From a virus: a DNA stretch of 54,245 bases. The number at the start of each line of letters is the position of its first letter. Position 1 is the first letter of the stretch. The stretch is from IMG/VR virus record IMGVR_UViG_3300009034_000049, positions 1 through 54,245 of that record; one strand, given 5' to 3'. A program made the position numbers and the translations under genes. Under the pieces are notes generated by a model. The model had not been told where the DNA came from, ran no database searches, and saw nothing but the letters and a program-made list of their open reading frames with translations. This document shows, in pieces, positions 43,424 through 50,880 of this stretch.

Positions 43424-44206
43424 ATGAGCGCGGAAGAAAACGACTTCGACAAGGCATTGATGGTGCTGGCGCCGAACAGGAAAGCGGTCAGCAGGGCGTT
43501 CACGTCGCAGCACCCGCTGTGGGCCGAGATCATCCACTTGCGGAACGACTTGAAGACGCCCTGGACTGACATCCTGGAATTCGCGAGGGCGCGCGGTCAC
43601 AAATTGACCGTCGTGCAGATCAAGTACGGCTTCAAACGGGAGGACGTCGAATACGCCCGCACCGTGACGCCCTGGCTGAACACTTCCCTGCTGGACATCA
43701 GGGACGAGCGGTTTCCGGCGGTAGAGACGATGGTAGCGACGCTCATGAAGGACGCCCAACTGATCCAGGACGCGGAGGACAGCCGCGAGCAGACGAGGAC
43801 GCTCTACAACGAGGCGGAGGCGGCGGAGACGAGGGCGACTTTGCTGGCGACCATGCAGGGGGAGACCGACAAGCTGTTCAGGATGACAGGCGAGTACATG
43901 CGCCGGATAATAGCCTTCAGGGAAGCGATAGGCGACGCGCTGCCGGATGACATCGCCAAGGGAGTGCTCGGCGAAGAAGGAGGGCTGGCGGCGGAAGTGA
44001 CGGCGCGGGCCGTGACCGTAACCGATACCCGAATCTTCTACCGAGAGGCGCGACGGCTGTACGCGATGATGCGGCGCCAGATGGAGATCATGGTGGAGGC
44101 GGCGAAGCGGGGAGAGAACATACCAGACTTCGTGCCGCTCGGCCCCGACTACACCGACATCGAAGCGGAGGAGATAAAGGAGGACGAGGCTGATGACGGA
44201 AGCTAA
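43424..44206 (+). CDS. Hypothetical helical DNA-packaging- or regulator-like protein
   Basis: The protein has 260 residues. ATG 43424 is chosen because it follows the promoter and because the upstream part of the open frame overlaps two other genes. Residues ~10-75 may contain a helix-turn-helix (WTDILEFARARGHKLTVVQI, KYGFKREDVEYARTV). A long helical part with RTLYNEAEAAETRATLLATM and RRLYAMMRRQMEIMVEAAKR follows. A small terminase subunit or a DNA-binding regulator would suit; neither is proven. Confidence 0.6.
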   Translation: MSAEENDFDKALMVLAPNRKAVSRAFTSQHPLWAEIIHLRNDLKTPWTDILEFARARGHKLTVVQIKYGFKREDVEYARTVTPWLNTSLLDIRDERFPAVETMVATLMKDAQLIQDAEDSREQTRTLYNEAEAAETRATLLATMQGETDKLFRMTGEYMRRIIAFREAIGDALPDDIAKGVLGEEGGLAAEVTARAVTVTDTRIFYREARRLYAMMRRQMEIMVEAAKRGENIPDFVPLGPDYTDIEAEEIKEDEADDGS

Positions 44207-44408
44207 GGCAGCGCTCCTCTGCGCCAGTTGCAGGATCATCAACAAGGACGACCTGGGCACCCCGATAGGCGTGCTCGCCAAGGGCAGCGCCAAGATCGAG
44301 GGCGCGGTGCTCGACCTGTGCGACGGCTGCCTCGACGCGGCGGAGAGGATGGGCTACGAAGTGACGCGCATGACAAAGGAGGACGAAGATGGCAGGCAAG
44401 CTGGATAA
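44193..44408 (+). CDS. Double-CxxC small protein
   Basis: The protein has 71 residues and starts at ATG 44193 behind AAAGGAGGAC. CASC and CDGC pairs lie ~33 residues apart around a beta segment, a zinc-ribbon-like plan. It overlaps both neighbours. Role unknown. Confidence 0.55.
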   Translation: MTEAKAALLCASCRIINKDDLGTPIGVLAKGSAKIEGAVLDLCDGCLDAAERMGYEVTRMTKEDEDGRQAG

Positions 44409-44790
44409 GATACACTGCAAGGTCATGGCCATGCACCAAGAATCGAAGGCGCGGCAAGAGCACTTCACCAGGCAACGTATGATTTACGACTACGTGACTG
44501 AGTGGCGGGTCGGCCTGGAGCTAGAGCAGGTGCTGCGGCTGTTCGAGGAGCCAAAGGAGCCAGCGCAGGCGGAGCGGGCAGAAGAGCAGACCGATCGGGT
44601 TCGCAGGGCCAGGCGGTACCTGCAGCAGGCGCGGAACAGCATCCGGAAGGGCGGCGATCCCGCCAACGAGTCCGTACGCGAACTCTACCAATGGAACGCC
44701 ATCGATCAGCTGATCGAAGCGACAGGCGTCCTGACCGGCGCGCTGGCGGAGGAGATGGAAGATGAGCCTGGAGAAGCACGAACAGACTAG
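44389..44790 (+). CDS. Hypothetical helical protein
   Basis: The protein has 133 residues and starts at ATG 44389 behind AAAGGAGGAC. It is charged and helical throughout (MIYDYVTEWRVGLELEQVLR, RVRRARRYLQQARNSIRKGG). No family recognised. Confidence 0.6.
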   Translation: MAGKLDKIHCKVMAMHQESKARQEHFTRQRMIYDYVTEWRVGLELEQVLRLFEEPKEPAQAERAEEQTDRVRRARRYLQQARNSIRKGGDPANESVRELYQWNAIDQLIEATGVLTGALAEEMEDEPGEARTD

Positions 44791-45232
44791 TATCTGCGAG
44801 CACTGCGTCCACTGCGTCCGCGACGGGGAGACCCATTGCTGCATCTGCCAGGTTCGCCTGACCCCCGCAGAGCGGGACAGGCACCGGAGAATCATGGATG
44901 CGAAACGACGGGCGACGGAGCCGGTGCGGGTGACCCTTGGAGGCATCCTCATCAATCCGGCGGCGATGGAATACAACGCGCCGTATCCCTTCCAGCTTCC
45001 TGGCTGGGGGTTGATGATCGCGCGCAGGCGCGGGGACGAAGTGATCGACGTCTTCAAGGCGGAGGCGGATGAGAAGCCATGCTACGGAACCGAAACCGTA
45101 GTCGTGGATTGCCGCGACAACAGCGGCTTCTTGGGCGAGGGTGTGCGGTGCCGCATCGACCGTGAGCCGCGCTGTCACTTCCACACGTACCAATACGGCC
45201 CAGAGTACACGGCGGAAGGACGAGGCGGATGA
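44762..45232 (+). CDS. Cys-rich hypothetical protein
   Basis: The protein has 156 residues and starts at ATG 44762, 29 nt inside the previous gene. The N-terminus has CEHCVHC and HCCICQ, a possible zinc site, followed by a beta-rich part with GGILINPAAMEYNAPYPFQL. The region ~105-140 adds more Cys. Role unknown. Confidence 0.6.
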   Translation: MSLEKHEQTSICEHCVHCVRDGETHCCICQVRLTPAERDRHRRIMDAKRRATEPVRVTLGGILINPAAMEYNAPYPFQLPGWGLMIARRRGDEVIDVFKAEADEKPCYGTETVVVDCRDNSGFLGEGVRCRIDREPRCHFHTYQYGPEYTAEGRGG

Positions 45233-45567
45233 GGCGCGCGAGGAGCGGGGGATCGAGGAAGAAGCGCTGCCCTCAGCGCAAGAGCCAGCGACCGGCGTAC
45301 GCCACGCGGATTAGCTGGGTGTGCCCGAACTGCGGTCACAAGAACACGACGCGGTCGTCTTTATGTAATGAGTGCGCGTGGGTCAAAGACGGCCTGAATC
45401 GTAGGCCGAGCCTGCGGGCCATGCTCCGGATGAGGGGCGCGGTCGAGGAAGAGATACGGGAAGCGGAATTGGCCGCAGGGATCATCAGGGACTACGTCCT
45501 GGAGCACCGAAGCGAGATCGACCTGGAAGGGGACGAGATACGTGCTACTGAAGAATCAATTGCCTGA
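45229..45567 (+). CDS. RanBP2-type zinc-finger protein
   Basis: The protein has 112 residues; ATG 45229 overlaps the preceding stop (ATGA). A basic N-terminus is followed by SWVCPNCGHKNTTRSSLCNE and CAWVKD, the W-x-C-x2-C-x3-N-x6-C-x2-C RanBP2 spacing, then a helical C-terminus (MRGAVEEEIREAELAAGIIR). It resembles the finger protein inside the tRNA array (5675). RNA or protein binding is inferred only. Confidence 0.65.
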   Translation: MRRARSGGSRKKRCPQRKSQRPAYATRISWVCPNCGHKNTTRSSLCNECAWVKDGLNRRPSLRAMLRMRGAVEEEIREAELAAGIIRDYVLEHRSEIDLEGDEIRATEESIA

Positions 45568-45760
45568 GGAGATCACCCTGACCTTCAGGGACGGTACCAA
45601 GCTAGTGGTGCCTGCGAACACGACCATCAAGGTGCACCTCGGCCTGTTCTGCGAGCCGACCCTATCGTTTGCGCAGACGCCGACTGGCGGCAAGGTGGAC
45701 TTGGATTGGGGGCCGAGGGTGAAGAAGAAGATCACGACGGTGAAGCGGGCCAATCCATAA
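45542..45760 (+). CDS. Small beta-rich protein
   Basis: The protein has 72 residues and starts at GTG 45542 within the previous gene. ITLTFRDGTKLVVPANTTIK and VDLDWGPRVKKKITTVKR suggest a small beta-barrel. No family recognised. Confidence 0.5.
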   Translation: MLLKNQLPEEITLTFRDGTKLVVPANTTIKVHLGLFCEPTLSFAQTPTGGKVDLDWGPRVKKKITTVKRANP

Positions 45761-45770
45761 GGAGGCAAAC

Positions 45771-46124
45771 ATGACCCGCGCACTCAGCATGACCGACCAA
45801 GACATCGCCGACCGGATAGAGGGACTCCACCGGCTGACCTACATCAACCCAGGCCAAATAAATGCTATGCTGCGAGCGATGCGCGCGCTTCTAGATGGCA
45901 TTGAAGAGGAGCTTGGCGTCATCGTCAAGGACAGGCTGTGGGTGCTCCGCAGCGATTACGAGCGGTTGAAGGACGGGGGAGAGAACCTGGCTATGACCCT
46001 TCGCCGGTCGAAGATAGGCCCAGAGCCTACGGCGGACGAAGTCGAGATCGAAGTCACCGTGCGGGAGGTGAAGCATCGTGGCGGAGATACGGAAAACCTA
46101 CAAGATCAAGCTGACCCCGCGTGA
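45771..46124 (+). CDS. Hypothetical helical protein
   Basis: The protein has 117 residues and starts at ATG 45771 behind AAGGAGG. Mostly helical (GQINAMLRAMRALLDGIEEE, YERLKDGGENLAMTLRRSKI), then a beta strand EIEVTVREV. No family recognised. Confidence 0.55.
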   Translation: MTRALSMTDQDIADRIEGLHRLTYINPGQINAMLRAMRALLDGIEEELGVIVKDRLWVLRSDYERLKDGGENLAMTLRRSKIGPEPTADEVEIEVTVREVKHRGGDTENLQDQADPA

Positions 46125-46314
46125 GGCGCGGATCGTCTCGCAGGTGGTCGGGGACATCCACGACGACAACACGGAAAGCCTGCGCGGCGGCGAGTACATC
46201 TGGAAACCCCAAGGCGAGATGCGCGAGCGGGTCAAGGAAGAGTCGGCGGCCCTGAGGCGGGTGCGGGACGCCCTGCGGCGGCAGATGCCGGAGGAGGACG
46301 AATATGGCGCATGA
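46078..46314 (+). CDS. Hypothetical small protein
   Basis: The protein has 78 residues and starts at GTG 46078 behind GGGAGGTGAAG, overlapping the previous gene by 47 nt in another frame. It begins with a beta segment (TYKIKLTPREARIVSQVV) and ends in a charged helix. No family recognised. Confidence 0.5.
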   Translation: MAEIRKTYKIKLTPREARIVSQVVGDIHDDNTESLRGGEYIWKPQGEMRERVKEESAALRRVRDALRRQMPEEDEYGA

Positions 46315-46510
46315 TCCGCAGCAGTGCGAGTACACGATGCGCGGGATGCAGTGCAGAAAAGGAGCGGAATACCTCGTGATGACCCAGGTACCGCCATATG
46401 CCGAGACGTTCGTTTGCCGCCGTCATTTGGCCATATACGTCGACCAGCTGCTCAGTGCCCAGCAATGTCCTGTGCTGGTGCGCAGGCACCACGACTGGAC
46501 GTGGAGTTGA
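46304..46510 (+). CDS. Small Cys/His protein
   Basis: The protein has 68 residues; ATG 46304 overlaps the previous gene by 11 nt behind GAGGAGGAC. CEYTMRGMQC and FVCRRHLAIYV form a C-C-C-H set seen in several small phage proteins here (compare the 47295 protein). Metal binding is likely. Confidence 0.55.
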   Translation: MAHDPQQCEYTMRGMQCRKGAEYLVMTQVPPYAETFVCRRHLAIYVDQLLSAQQCPVLVRRHHDWTWS

Positions 46511-46525
46511 AATAGGAGGCATGTT

Positions 46526-46690
46526 GTGGGGCCTGAATTCGATAAAGGGAGACAACTCTGCTGCGACCACGAGAAGGCACTGCGGGACGCCCGCTTCAAC
46601 GAGAACGTCGCCTGGGCGGCTGCTTGGACGAGCGTGCTTGCCTTTAGCGCGTTGGCTGTGGTCTTCGGGTTGTGGGCGTTCGTGTTTTGA
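46526..46690 (+). CDS. Single-span membrane small protein
   Basis: The protein has 54 residues; GTG 46526 follows AGGAGG with seven bases of spacing. The N-terminus has LCCDHEKALRDARF and the C-terminal half one membrane span (AAAWTSVLAFSALAVVFGLW). The ATG at 46521 opens another, less protein-like frame. Function unknown. Confidence 0.5.
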   Translation: MGPEFDKGRQLCCDHEKALRDARFNENVAWAAAWTSVLAFSALAVVFGLWAFVF

Positions 46691-46702
46691 GGGAGGCGAG
46701 CA

Positions 46703-47062
46703 ATGACTGAGCGTAAGGAGCGGAAGATCGAGAAGCCCGACCGAGTGCGGATGGGCATCGACGTCGATCAGATCATCAGCGCCAACGACGAGTCGGACAT
46801 CACCAAGGATCAGGTGATGGAGTTCATCGACAAGTACATCGAACTCGTAGGGAGCTTCGGCTGGAGCAGCGGCGGCGGATTCACCTTGCTCGACATCAAC
46901 GAAGACAGCCACGTCTTCTCGCTCGCGGGCTGGGTCATCGCCGATCACGTCGAGCGGATCAACAATGGCGAAGAGATGCCAGCTATCATCTGGCCGGACA
47001 AGGCCCTCGACGACGACATCCCCGTGCTCGTGACGGCGGAGCGCCGAAAGGTGAGAGCGTGA
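46703..47062 (+). CDS. Hypothetical protein
   Basis: The protein has 119 residues and starts at ATG 46703 behind GGGAGG. A polar start is followed by QVMEFIDKYIELVGSFGWSS and GGGFTLLDINEDSHVFSLAG. Alpha/beta, acidic, no family recognised. Confidence 0.6.
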   Translation: MTERKERKIEKPDRVRMGIDVDQIISANDESDITKDQVMEFIDKYIELVGSFGWSSGGGFTLLDINEDSHVFSLAGWVIADHVERINNGEEMPAIIWPDKALDDDIPVLVTAERRKVRA

Positions 47063-47298
47063 GTATCGGTTGCGACTTCCGCGCTGGTCACGAGCAGGGT
47101 TACGATGACGGCATGGTCGAGATGCGGGCGCGAGTCAGGGCGAAGGTGCTCCCCGCCCTGCGGACGGCACTCAACAAGCTAAAGCCGCTTCATGGTAAGA
47201 TAGCGGTGGACAGCCGGATGAAGACGGCGAACGACATCGATGTGGAGAGCACCATACGGATACTGGAGGCGGCGATAGAGGAGGTCGGCGATAGATGA
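47059..47298 (+). CDS. Hypothetical small protein
   Basis: The protein has 79 residues and starts at GTG 47059 (GTGA overlap). Mostly helical: ARVRAKVLPALRTALNKLKP, TIRILEAAIEEVG. No family recognised. Confidence 0.55.
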   Translation: MSIGCDFRAGHEQGYDDGMVEMRARVRAKVLPALRTALNKLKPLHGKIAVDSRMKTANDIDVESTIRILEAAIEEVGDR

Positions 47299-47564
47299 GC
47301 AAAGGAAGTCATGAGTCACATGGGGTATCCTGGCCTAAGTGCCAGTTCGTCTACCACAGGGGCTACGGTGCCGAACAGTGCCCCCGCGACGCCGTTCTGG
47401 TGATTACGGGCCTGGTCGACGAAGATAGGGCGTTGGCATGCAGCGAACATGCCTACGATATGATTGTCCACGTAGGCACGATATTCCGAGACGAGGTCGA
47501 TGAGGATGGGCCGGTGCTGGTGCGCAAGCTGAAAGAGCCGCCGCAGCCTGGTCGAGACGGTTAA
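47295..47564 (+). CDS. Small Cys/His protein
   Basis: The protein has 89 residues; ATG 47295 overlaps the previous stop. CQFVYHRGYGAEQCPRDAV and ALACSEHAYDM show the same C-x8-12-C ... C-x2-H spacing as the protein at 46304, suggesting a related small zinc fold. Role unknown. Confidence 0.55.
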   Translation: MSKGSHESHGVSWPKCQFVYHRGYGAEQCPRDAVLVITGLVDEDRALACSEHAYDMIVHVGTIFRDEVDEDGPVLVRKLKEPPQPGRDG

Positions 47565-47576
47565 GGAGGCTGAGGA

Positions 47577-48599
47577 ATGAACGAGGTACTTGTCAGAGAA
47601 GCTCTGGAGGCGGCGAAGAGATATCTAGAGGGCACCTACGACGCGAACCATCCCGCAACGCAGGCGTACTGGGTACTGTTTCAGGTCGTCATGGCGCTGG
47701 AAGAATTGAAGGAGCCCCGCCGATGCGCGGTGTGCGGGTCGCCGGAGAGTGAGGACGAGACGGAAGTCCAGGTCGAGAAGCCCGACCCGCTCAACCCGAT
47801 CCGCACGACGCCCGCCAACGACCCGCCCAAGGACAGGCTGGAGCGGCTTGGGGAGATGAACATAACCCCCGACCTGCTCCCGCCCGACTACCTCGGCGTG
47901 TGGGGAGACCTGCCGAAGACGGCGCTGGAAGAAAGCAGACTGACGCTTGATGCGATCGTAGCCGGTCTGGAGTCCGCGCACGGCCCCCGCGTCAGGTCGG
48001 AGTACGTGACTGGCGAGGCAGGGCCGACCTGCTCGTTCCACACATTCGAGGACGGGTTCACTTTCCGCATCGACGTCGATGGGTCTGTCGTCGGGCCGGT
48101 AAGGCCGCTGGACACGCCTGTTGTGGAGGAGAAGGAGAATACCTGCCCTGAGTGCGGCGGGTTGCTGGACACACAAGGGTTCCACTTTCGAGGGTATTGC
48201 TACGTGGAAGAGGAGTTACCCATGACAGAGCGTTACTTTTCAGGAGTGGATGTCAAGAACGCGGGGGCGCCGAGGAAGATTCATTCCTTCCCAATCGAGC
48301 CCGACGAGGAGACGACAGACTTCTGCTGCGAAGCGCATGAGGCCCTGGACAGCGTCCGACAGGCACTGGAGCTTGCCGTGCGGGGACTGGCACTCGCAGG
48401 GACGCGACTCACCGAGGAGCACTTCGATGTGAAGCAAGTTATCCCGCAGGAAGAGGAGCCGCTTCTGGCTTGCGAGGTCTGCGGGTGCGGCGGCCTGACC
48501 GCAACGGAAGACTACTGTTACGGCTGTGACCACATTGCCTGCGTGGGTTGCTGCTCGGACAACAGGTGCTGCGATCTGTTCGGGCCGCGAGGAGGCTAG
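47577..48599 (+). CDS. Multi-cysteine hypothetical protein
   Basis: The protein has 340 residues and starts at ATG 47577 behind AAGGAGG. It has at least three Cys clusters: RCAVCGSPE (~49-57), TCPECGG with GYCYV (~190-210), and a dense C-terminal set CEVCGCGG ... YCYGCDHIACVGCCSDN (~295-335). The middle contains a beta-rich CSFHTFEDGFTFRIDVDGSV segment. It is the largest protein of this region and looks like several zinc-binding modules joined together. No family recognised. Confidence 0.6.
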   Translation: MNEVLVREALEAAKRYLEGTYDANHPATQAYWVLFQVVMALEELKEPRRCAVCGSPESEDETEVQVEKPDPLNPIRTTPANDPPKDRLERLGEMNITPDLLPPDYLGVWGDLPKTALEESRLTLDAIVAGLESAHGPRVRSEYVTGEAGPTCSFHTFEDGFTFRIDVDGSVVGPVRPLDTPVVEEKENTCPECGGLLDTQGFHFRGYCYVEEELPMTERYFSGVDVKNAGAPRKIHSFPIEPDEETTDFCCEAHEALDSVRQALELAVRGLALAGTRLTEEHFDVKQVIPQEEEPLLACEVCGCGGLTATEDYCYGCDHIACVGCCSDNRCCDLFGPRGG

Positions 48600-48806
48600 T
48601 TGAGCGTCATAATCTACACAGACAAGGAAGGTGACGCCTACGGCTTCTGCTCGCGGGTGTGCATGAACTTTTGGAAGCACTACCAGGAAGACCCAGAGGG
48701 CGCGTTGCACCAGCCGCCTGAAGTGCCAGAGGAAGACGTTGTCGGTTGCTGGTGGTGCGGCTCGGACTTGATGGATCAGGAGGGGATCGAATGGCTGGGC
48801 TCGTAG
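48600..48806 (+). CDS. TRASH-like small zinc protein
   Basis: The protein has 68 residues and starts at TTG 48600, adjacent to the previous stop. YGFCSRVCMNFW resembles the C-terminal half of TRASH/YHS metal-binding motifs, and CWWCG supplies a second pair. Role unknown. Confidence 0.5.
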   Translation: MSVIIYTDKEGDAYGFCSRVCMNFWKHYQEDPEGALHQPPEVPEEDVVGCWWCGSDLMDQEGIEWLGS

Positions 48807-48913
48807 TTGTTGGAATAGCAGCCGCTATGCTCGCAGGTGCAATCCCCAACGAGGTTGCTCCCGATGGGCGGCATCTCAGGGGTATTTGGAGGCGAGAGTG
48901 GCTGACGGAGTGA
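48791..48913 (+). CDS. Very small membrane peptide
   Basis: A 40-residue frame from ATG 48791 with GGAGG seven bases upstream. The N-terminus is hydrophobic (MAGLVVVGIAAAMLAGAIP) and the rest is basic. It overlaps both neighbours. Support is SD, coupling and a sensible membrane segment only. Confidence 0.4.
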   Translation: MAGLVVVGIAAAMLAGAIPNEVAPDGRHLRGIWRREWLTE

Positions 48914-49161
48914 TCGAGATAGCGCGTGTAGCGGGCGTGCCCTGTAACTGGACGGGCACCGGCTTCCGCGTCTTCTGCATCGAGCTTCGCGCCCCGACCG
49001 AGTACGTCCACGTCGCCGTCCTGGGCGACACGGACATCAGGGCTGTGGCGACGAAGGGCTTCATGGACATACGGTTGCTGGACTCCTGGGCGGACTCGAT
49101 GGCTGAGATGGTGGCGGATGCCAAGACCGTGAGCCGTTCGGCAGTGAAGTGGCTCGGATGA
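48898..49161 (+). CDS. Hypothetical small protein
   Basis: The protein has 87 residues. GTG 48898 is preferred over TTG 48886, whose codon overlaps the SD GGAGG. Beta-rich first half (FRVFCIELRAPTEYVHVAVL), helical second half. No family recognised. Confidence 0.55.
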   Translation: MADGVIEIARVAGVPCNWTGTGFRVFCIELRAPTEYVHVAVLGDTDIRAVATKGFMDIRLLDSWADSMAEMVADAKTVSRSAVKWLG

Positions 49162-49391
49162 AGAACGAAAAAACGATCATAGCAGCAGCGGTAGCGCTCC
49201 AAGTGCTTGAGCAAGTGTGGTCGTCTACCAGCCGTGTTCCGAACGCGGACGACGTGCGGGTCAAGTTCATGGCACTCGAAGACCACCTGCTAGCGCACCC
49301 TGAGGTCAGCCAGGTGGAGAGTGGGCGCCTGATGGTGAAGCGGCGCGGAGACGGAGAGTCCTACTTGTACCTGGTGGATGTGAGCCCATAG
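49158..49391 (+). CDS. Hypothetical small protein
   Basis: The protein has 77 residues; ATG 49158 overlaps the previous TGA (ATGA). An N-terminal helix (TIIAAAVALQVLEQVW) is followed by a mixed region. No family recognised. Confidence 0.5.
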   Translation: MKNEKTIIAAAVALQVLEQVWSSTSRVPNADDVRVKFMALEDHLLAHPEVSQVESGRLMVKRRGDGESYLYLVDVSP

Positions 49392-49480
49392 TGGAGTGGG
49401 TAGTGTTCTTCTTATCGATGGCCGCCGTCACTGGCGCGGGGTGCTACTACCTCTACAAGAGTCAAAACGAGAGGAGGTGA
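49391..49480 (+). CDS. 29-residue membrane peptide
   Basis: GTG 49391 shares one base with the previous stop and opens a 29-codon frame with one hydrophobic span (VVFFLSMAAVTGAGCYYLY) and a basic end. It ends on the SD of the next gene. Real expression is plausible because it exactly fills the space between genes. Confidence 0.4.
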   Translation: MEWVVFFLSMAAVTGAGCYYLYKSQNERR

Positions 49481-49486
49481 CTTGCA

Positions 49487-49699
49487 GTGAGCACGGTGGC
49501 TAAGGAGGATCAAGTCAAAGCGAAAGCGGTTTTGCTGTCGGCTCTTGATGCGTTGTTTGAGATCGACCTGGCGGCGGAGGCGCAGCCCGCGCAGATAACG
49601 CTCGAAGTCGACGGCTGGGAGATTACGGCTACCAGGTCGAAGGAGACTGGATACCACATCGACCTGCACTACGTGCAGTATAGGCGGGGATCATGCTGA
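49487..49699 (+). CDS. Hypothetical small protein
   Basis: The protein has 70 residues and starts at GTG 49487 behind GAGGAGGTGA. A helix (VKAKAVLLSALDALFEIDL) precedes a beta hairpin (ITLEVDGWEITATRSKETGY). No family recognised. Confidence 0.55.
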   Translation: MSTVAKEDQVKAKAVLLSALDALFEIDLAAEAQPAQITLEVDGWEITATRSKETGYHIDLHYVQYRRGSC

Positions 49700-50061
49700 G
49701 CGTACCTATAGAGAAGTTCGGCAAGGATCACTGGTCGACATTCGCTTTCCTGGAGACGCGGTGCGTCGAGTATAAGGGCAGTATCGCGATCGAGAAGATG
49801 CGCTGCGATCCCGACTGGCACCCGCAATATGTGCATCTGGGCACCTTCAAGAAGTACCCGACGATCCTGCGCGGCGGTGAGGAGCTTCCAGACCACGACG
49901 ATTGGGACTGCGTCGACGACTTGGAGGCGGCTGGCTTGCTGGAGCAGGTGGGCACAGGGGAGAATCCGCGAGTGCGGCTGACGCCGTACGGTTGGGGGGT
50001 CGCGGGACGCATCCGAGCGTACAAAGCGGTTGGCGGGACGTTTGCGGAGTTTGTGCCATGA
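49693..50061 (+). CDS. Hypothetical protein, possibly winged-helix
   Basis: The protein has 122 residues and starts at ATG 49693. The last 50 residues (WDCVDDLEAAGLLEQVGTGE, then NPRVRLTPYGWGVAGRIRAY) have the look of a helix plus beta wing, as in winged-helix domains. A DNA-binding function is possible. Confidence 0.55.
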   Translation: MLSVPIEKFGKDHWSTFAFLETRCVEYKGSIAIEKMRCDPDWHPQYVHLGTFKKYPTILRGGEELPDHDDWDCVDDLEAAGLLEQVGTGENPRVRLTPYGWGVAGRIRAYKAVGGTFAEFVP

Positions 50062-50228
50062 TCGGTATGCCAAAGCCCAACCCCCATCGGATAGTGAATG
50101 CGATGCCTCTCTGGTGGTGGGATATGCTAAAACCACAGATTTGTGCGTACCCGCCGCCATTGAGCGTTCGCTGGACATGGGAGGAAATCACGGAAACGGC
50201 ACGCATAGAGGCGAAAAGGGAGCGGTAG
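50058..50228 (+). CDS. Hypothetical small protein
   Basis: The protein has 56 residues; ATG 50058 overlaps the preceding TGA. It is Pro- and Trp-rich (PLWWWDMLKPQICAYPPPL), then a helix TWEEITETARIEAKRER. No family recognised. Confidence 0.5.
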   Translation: MIGMPKPNPHRIVNAMPLWWWDMLKPQICAYPPPLSVRWTWEEITETARIEAKRER

Positions 50229-50464
50229 TGATCCTGACCGACGGATGCCACGTGGTGAGCGACAGGAGCTTGGGGGAGTTATACGCGTTCGCCAACCGAG
50301 TGGGATTGAGAGCCGAATGGTTCCAGTGGCGCCGGATACCGCACTACGATATCCTGGGGGACGAGATCGCCCAGAGGGTGATCGAGCACGGCGAAGTGGA
50401 AGTCGTCAAGATACGCGAGCTTGTGAAGCGGGCAGTGCGATGGGCGGAGACCAAGAGGGAATGA
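50228..50464 (+). CDS. DUF4031-like protein
   Basis: The protein has 78 residues; GTG 50228 shares one base with the previous stop. DGCHVVSDRSLGELYAFANR, then WFQWRRIPHYDIL and an AQRVIEHGEVEVV segment match the pattern of DUF4031 as I recall it (His, Asp, LhxFA and HYD positions). Those proteins are small and of unknown function, common in phages and actinobacteria. Confidence 0.6.
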   Translation: MILTDGCHVVSDRSLGELYAFANRVGLRAEWFQWRRIPHYDILGDEIAQRVIEHGEVEVVKIRELVKRAVRWAETKRE

Positions 50465-50880
50465 TGGAAATTGCTTACCACTACACGACTTACAGCCGGT
50501 GGCTGATCATCCGAGAAGAGGGGCTCCAGCCGTATCTACTGAACAAGCCGCCGATGCTTGGCGGAGACGCGCGCGGGATATGGCTTTGGCCGGAGCGCCT
50601 GGAAGGGATATCGCACCTGGGTTCTGTGCTCTGGCAGGTATGCATGAAGGCGGAAACGAGGGTAGTGCTCCTGCGCTGCCGGTACGACCCGACGACATTG
50701 GCGGGATACCCCGAACACTGGGATATTAGGCATTCGGGTTCATTAGATAATCTGGAGTTTCATAACAAGGTGCCGTGCTTGGCGGTGATACGACCCATAC
50801 CGCCGGAGGACATCGAACTTGTGGAGGATTACAACCTGATGGAAATGTTCGGGGCGAAGGAGGTGGTGTGCCCGAACTAG
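50461..50880 (+). CDS. Hypothetical protein with an ART-like start motif
   Basis: The protein has 139 residues and starts at ATG 50461 or 50464, overlapping the previous stop. YHYTTYSRWLIIREEGLQPY recalls the His motif that opens many ADP-ribosyltransferase-like and KptA-like folds (HxT ... I ... GL), followed by ARGIWLWPE and VVLLRCRYDP strands. The later catalytic positions cannot be assigned, so an enzyme call would be premature. It lies just before terL. Confidence 0.5.
   Translation: MMEIAYHYTTYSRWLIIREEGLQPYLLNKPPMLGGDARGIWLWPERLEGISHLGSVLWQVCMKAETRVVLLRCRYDPTTLAGYPEHWDIRHSGSLDNLEFHNKVPCLAVIRPIPPEDIELVEDYNLMEMFGAKEVVCPN

Noticed and set aside
46398-46706. 102-codon frame over the 46526 gene
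   Set aside because: Composition is Arg/Cys/Ser-rich like a shadow frame; the GTG 46526 frame has an SD and a sensible membrane span.
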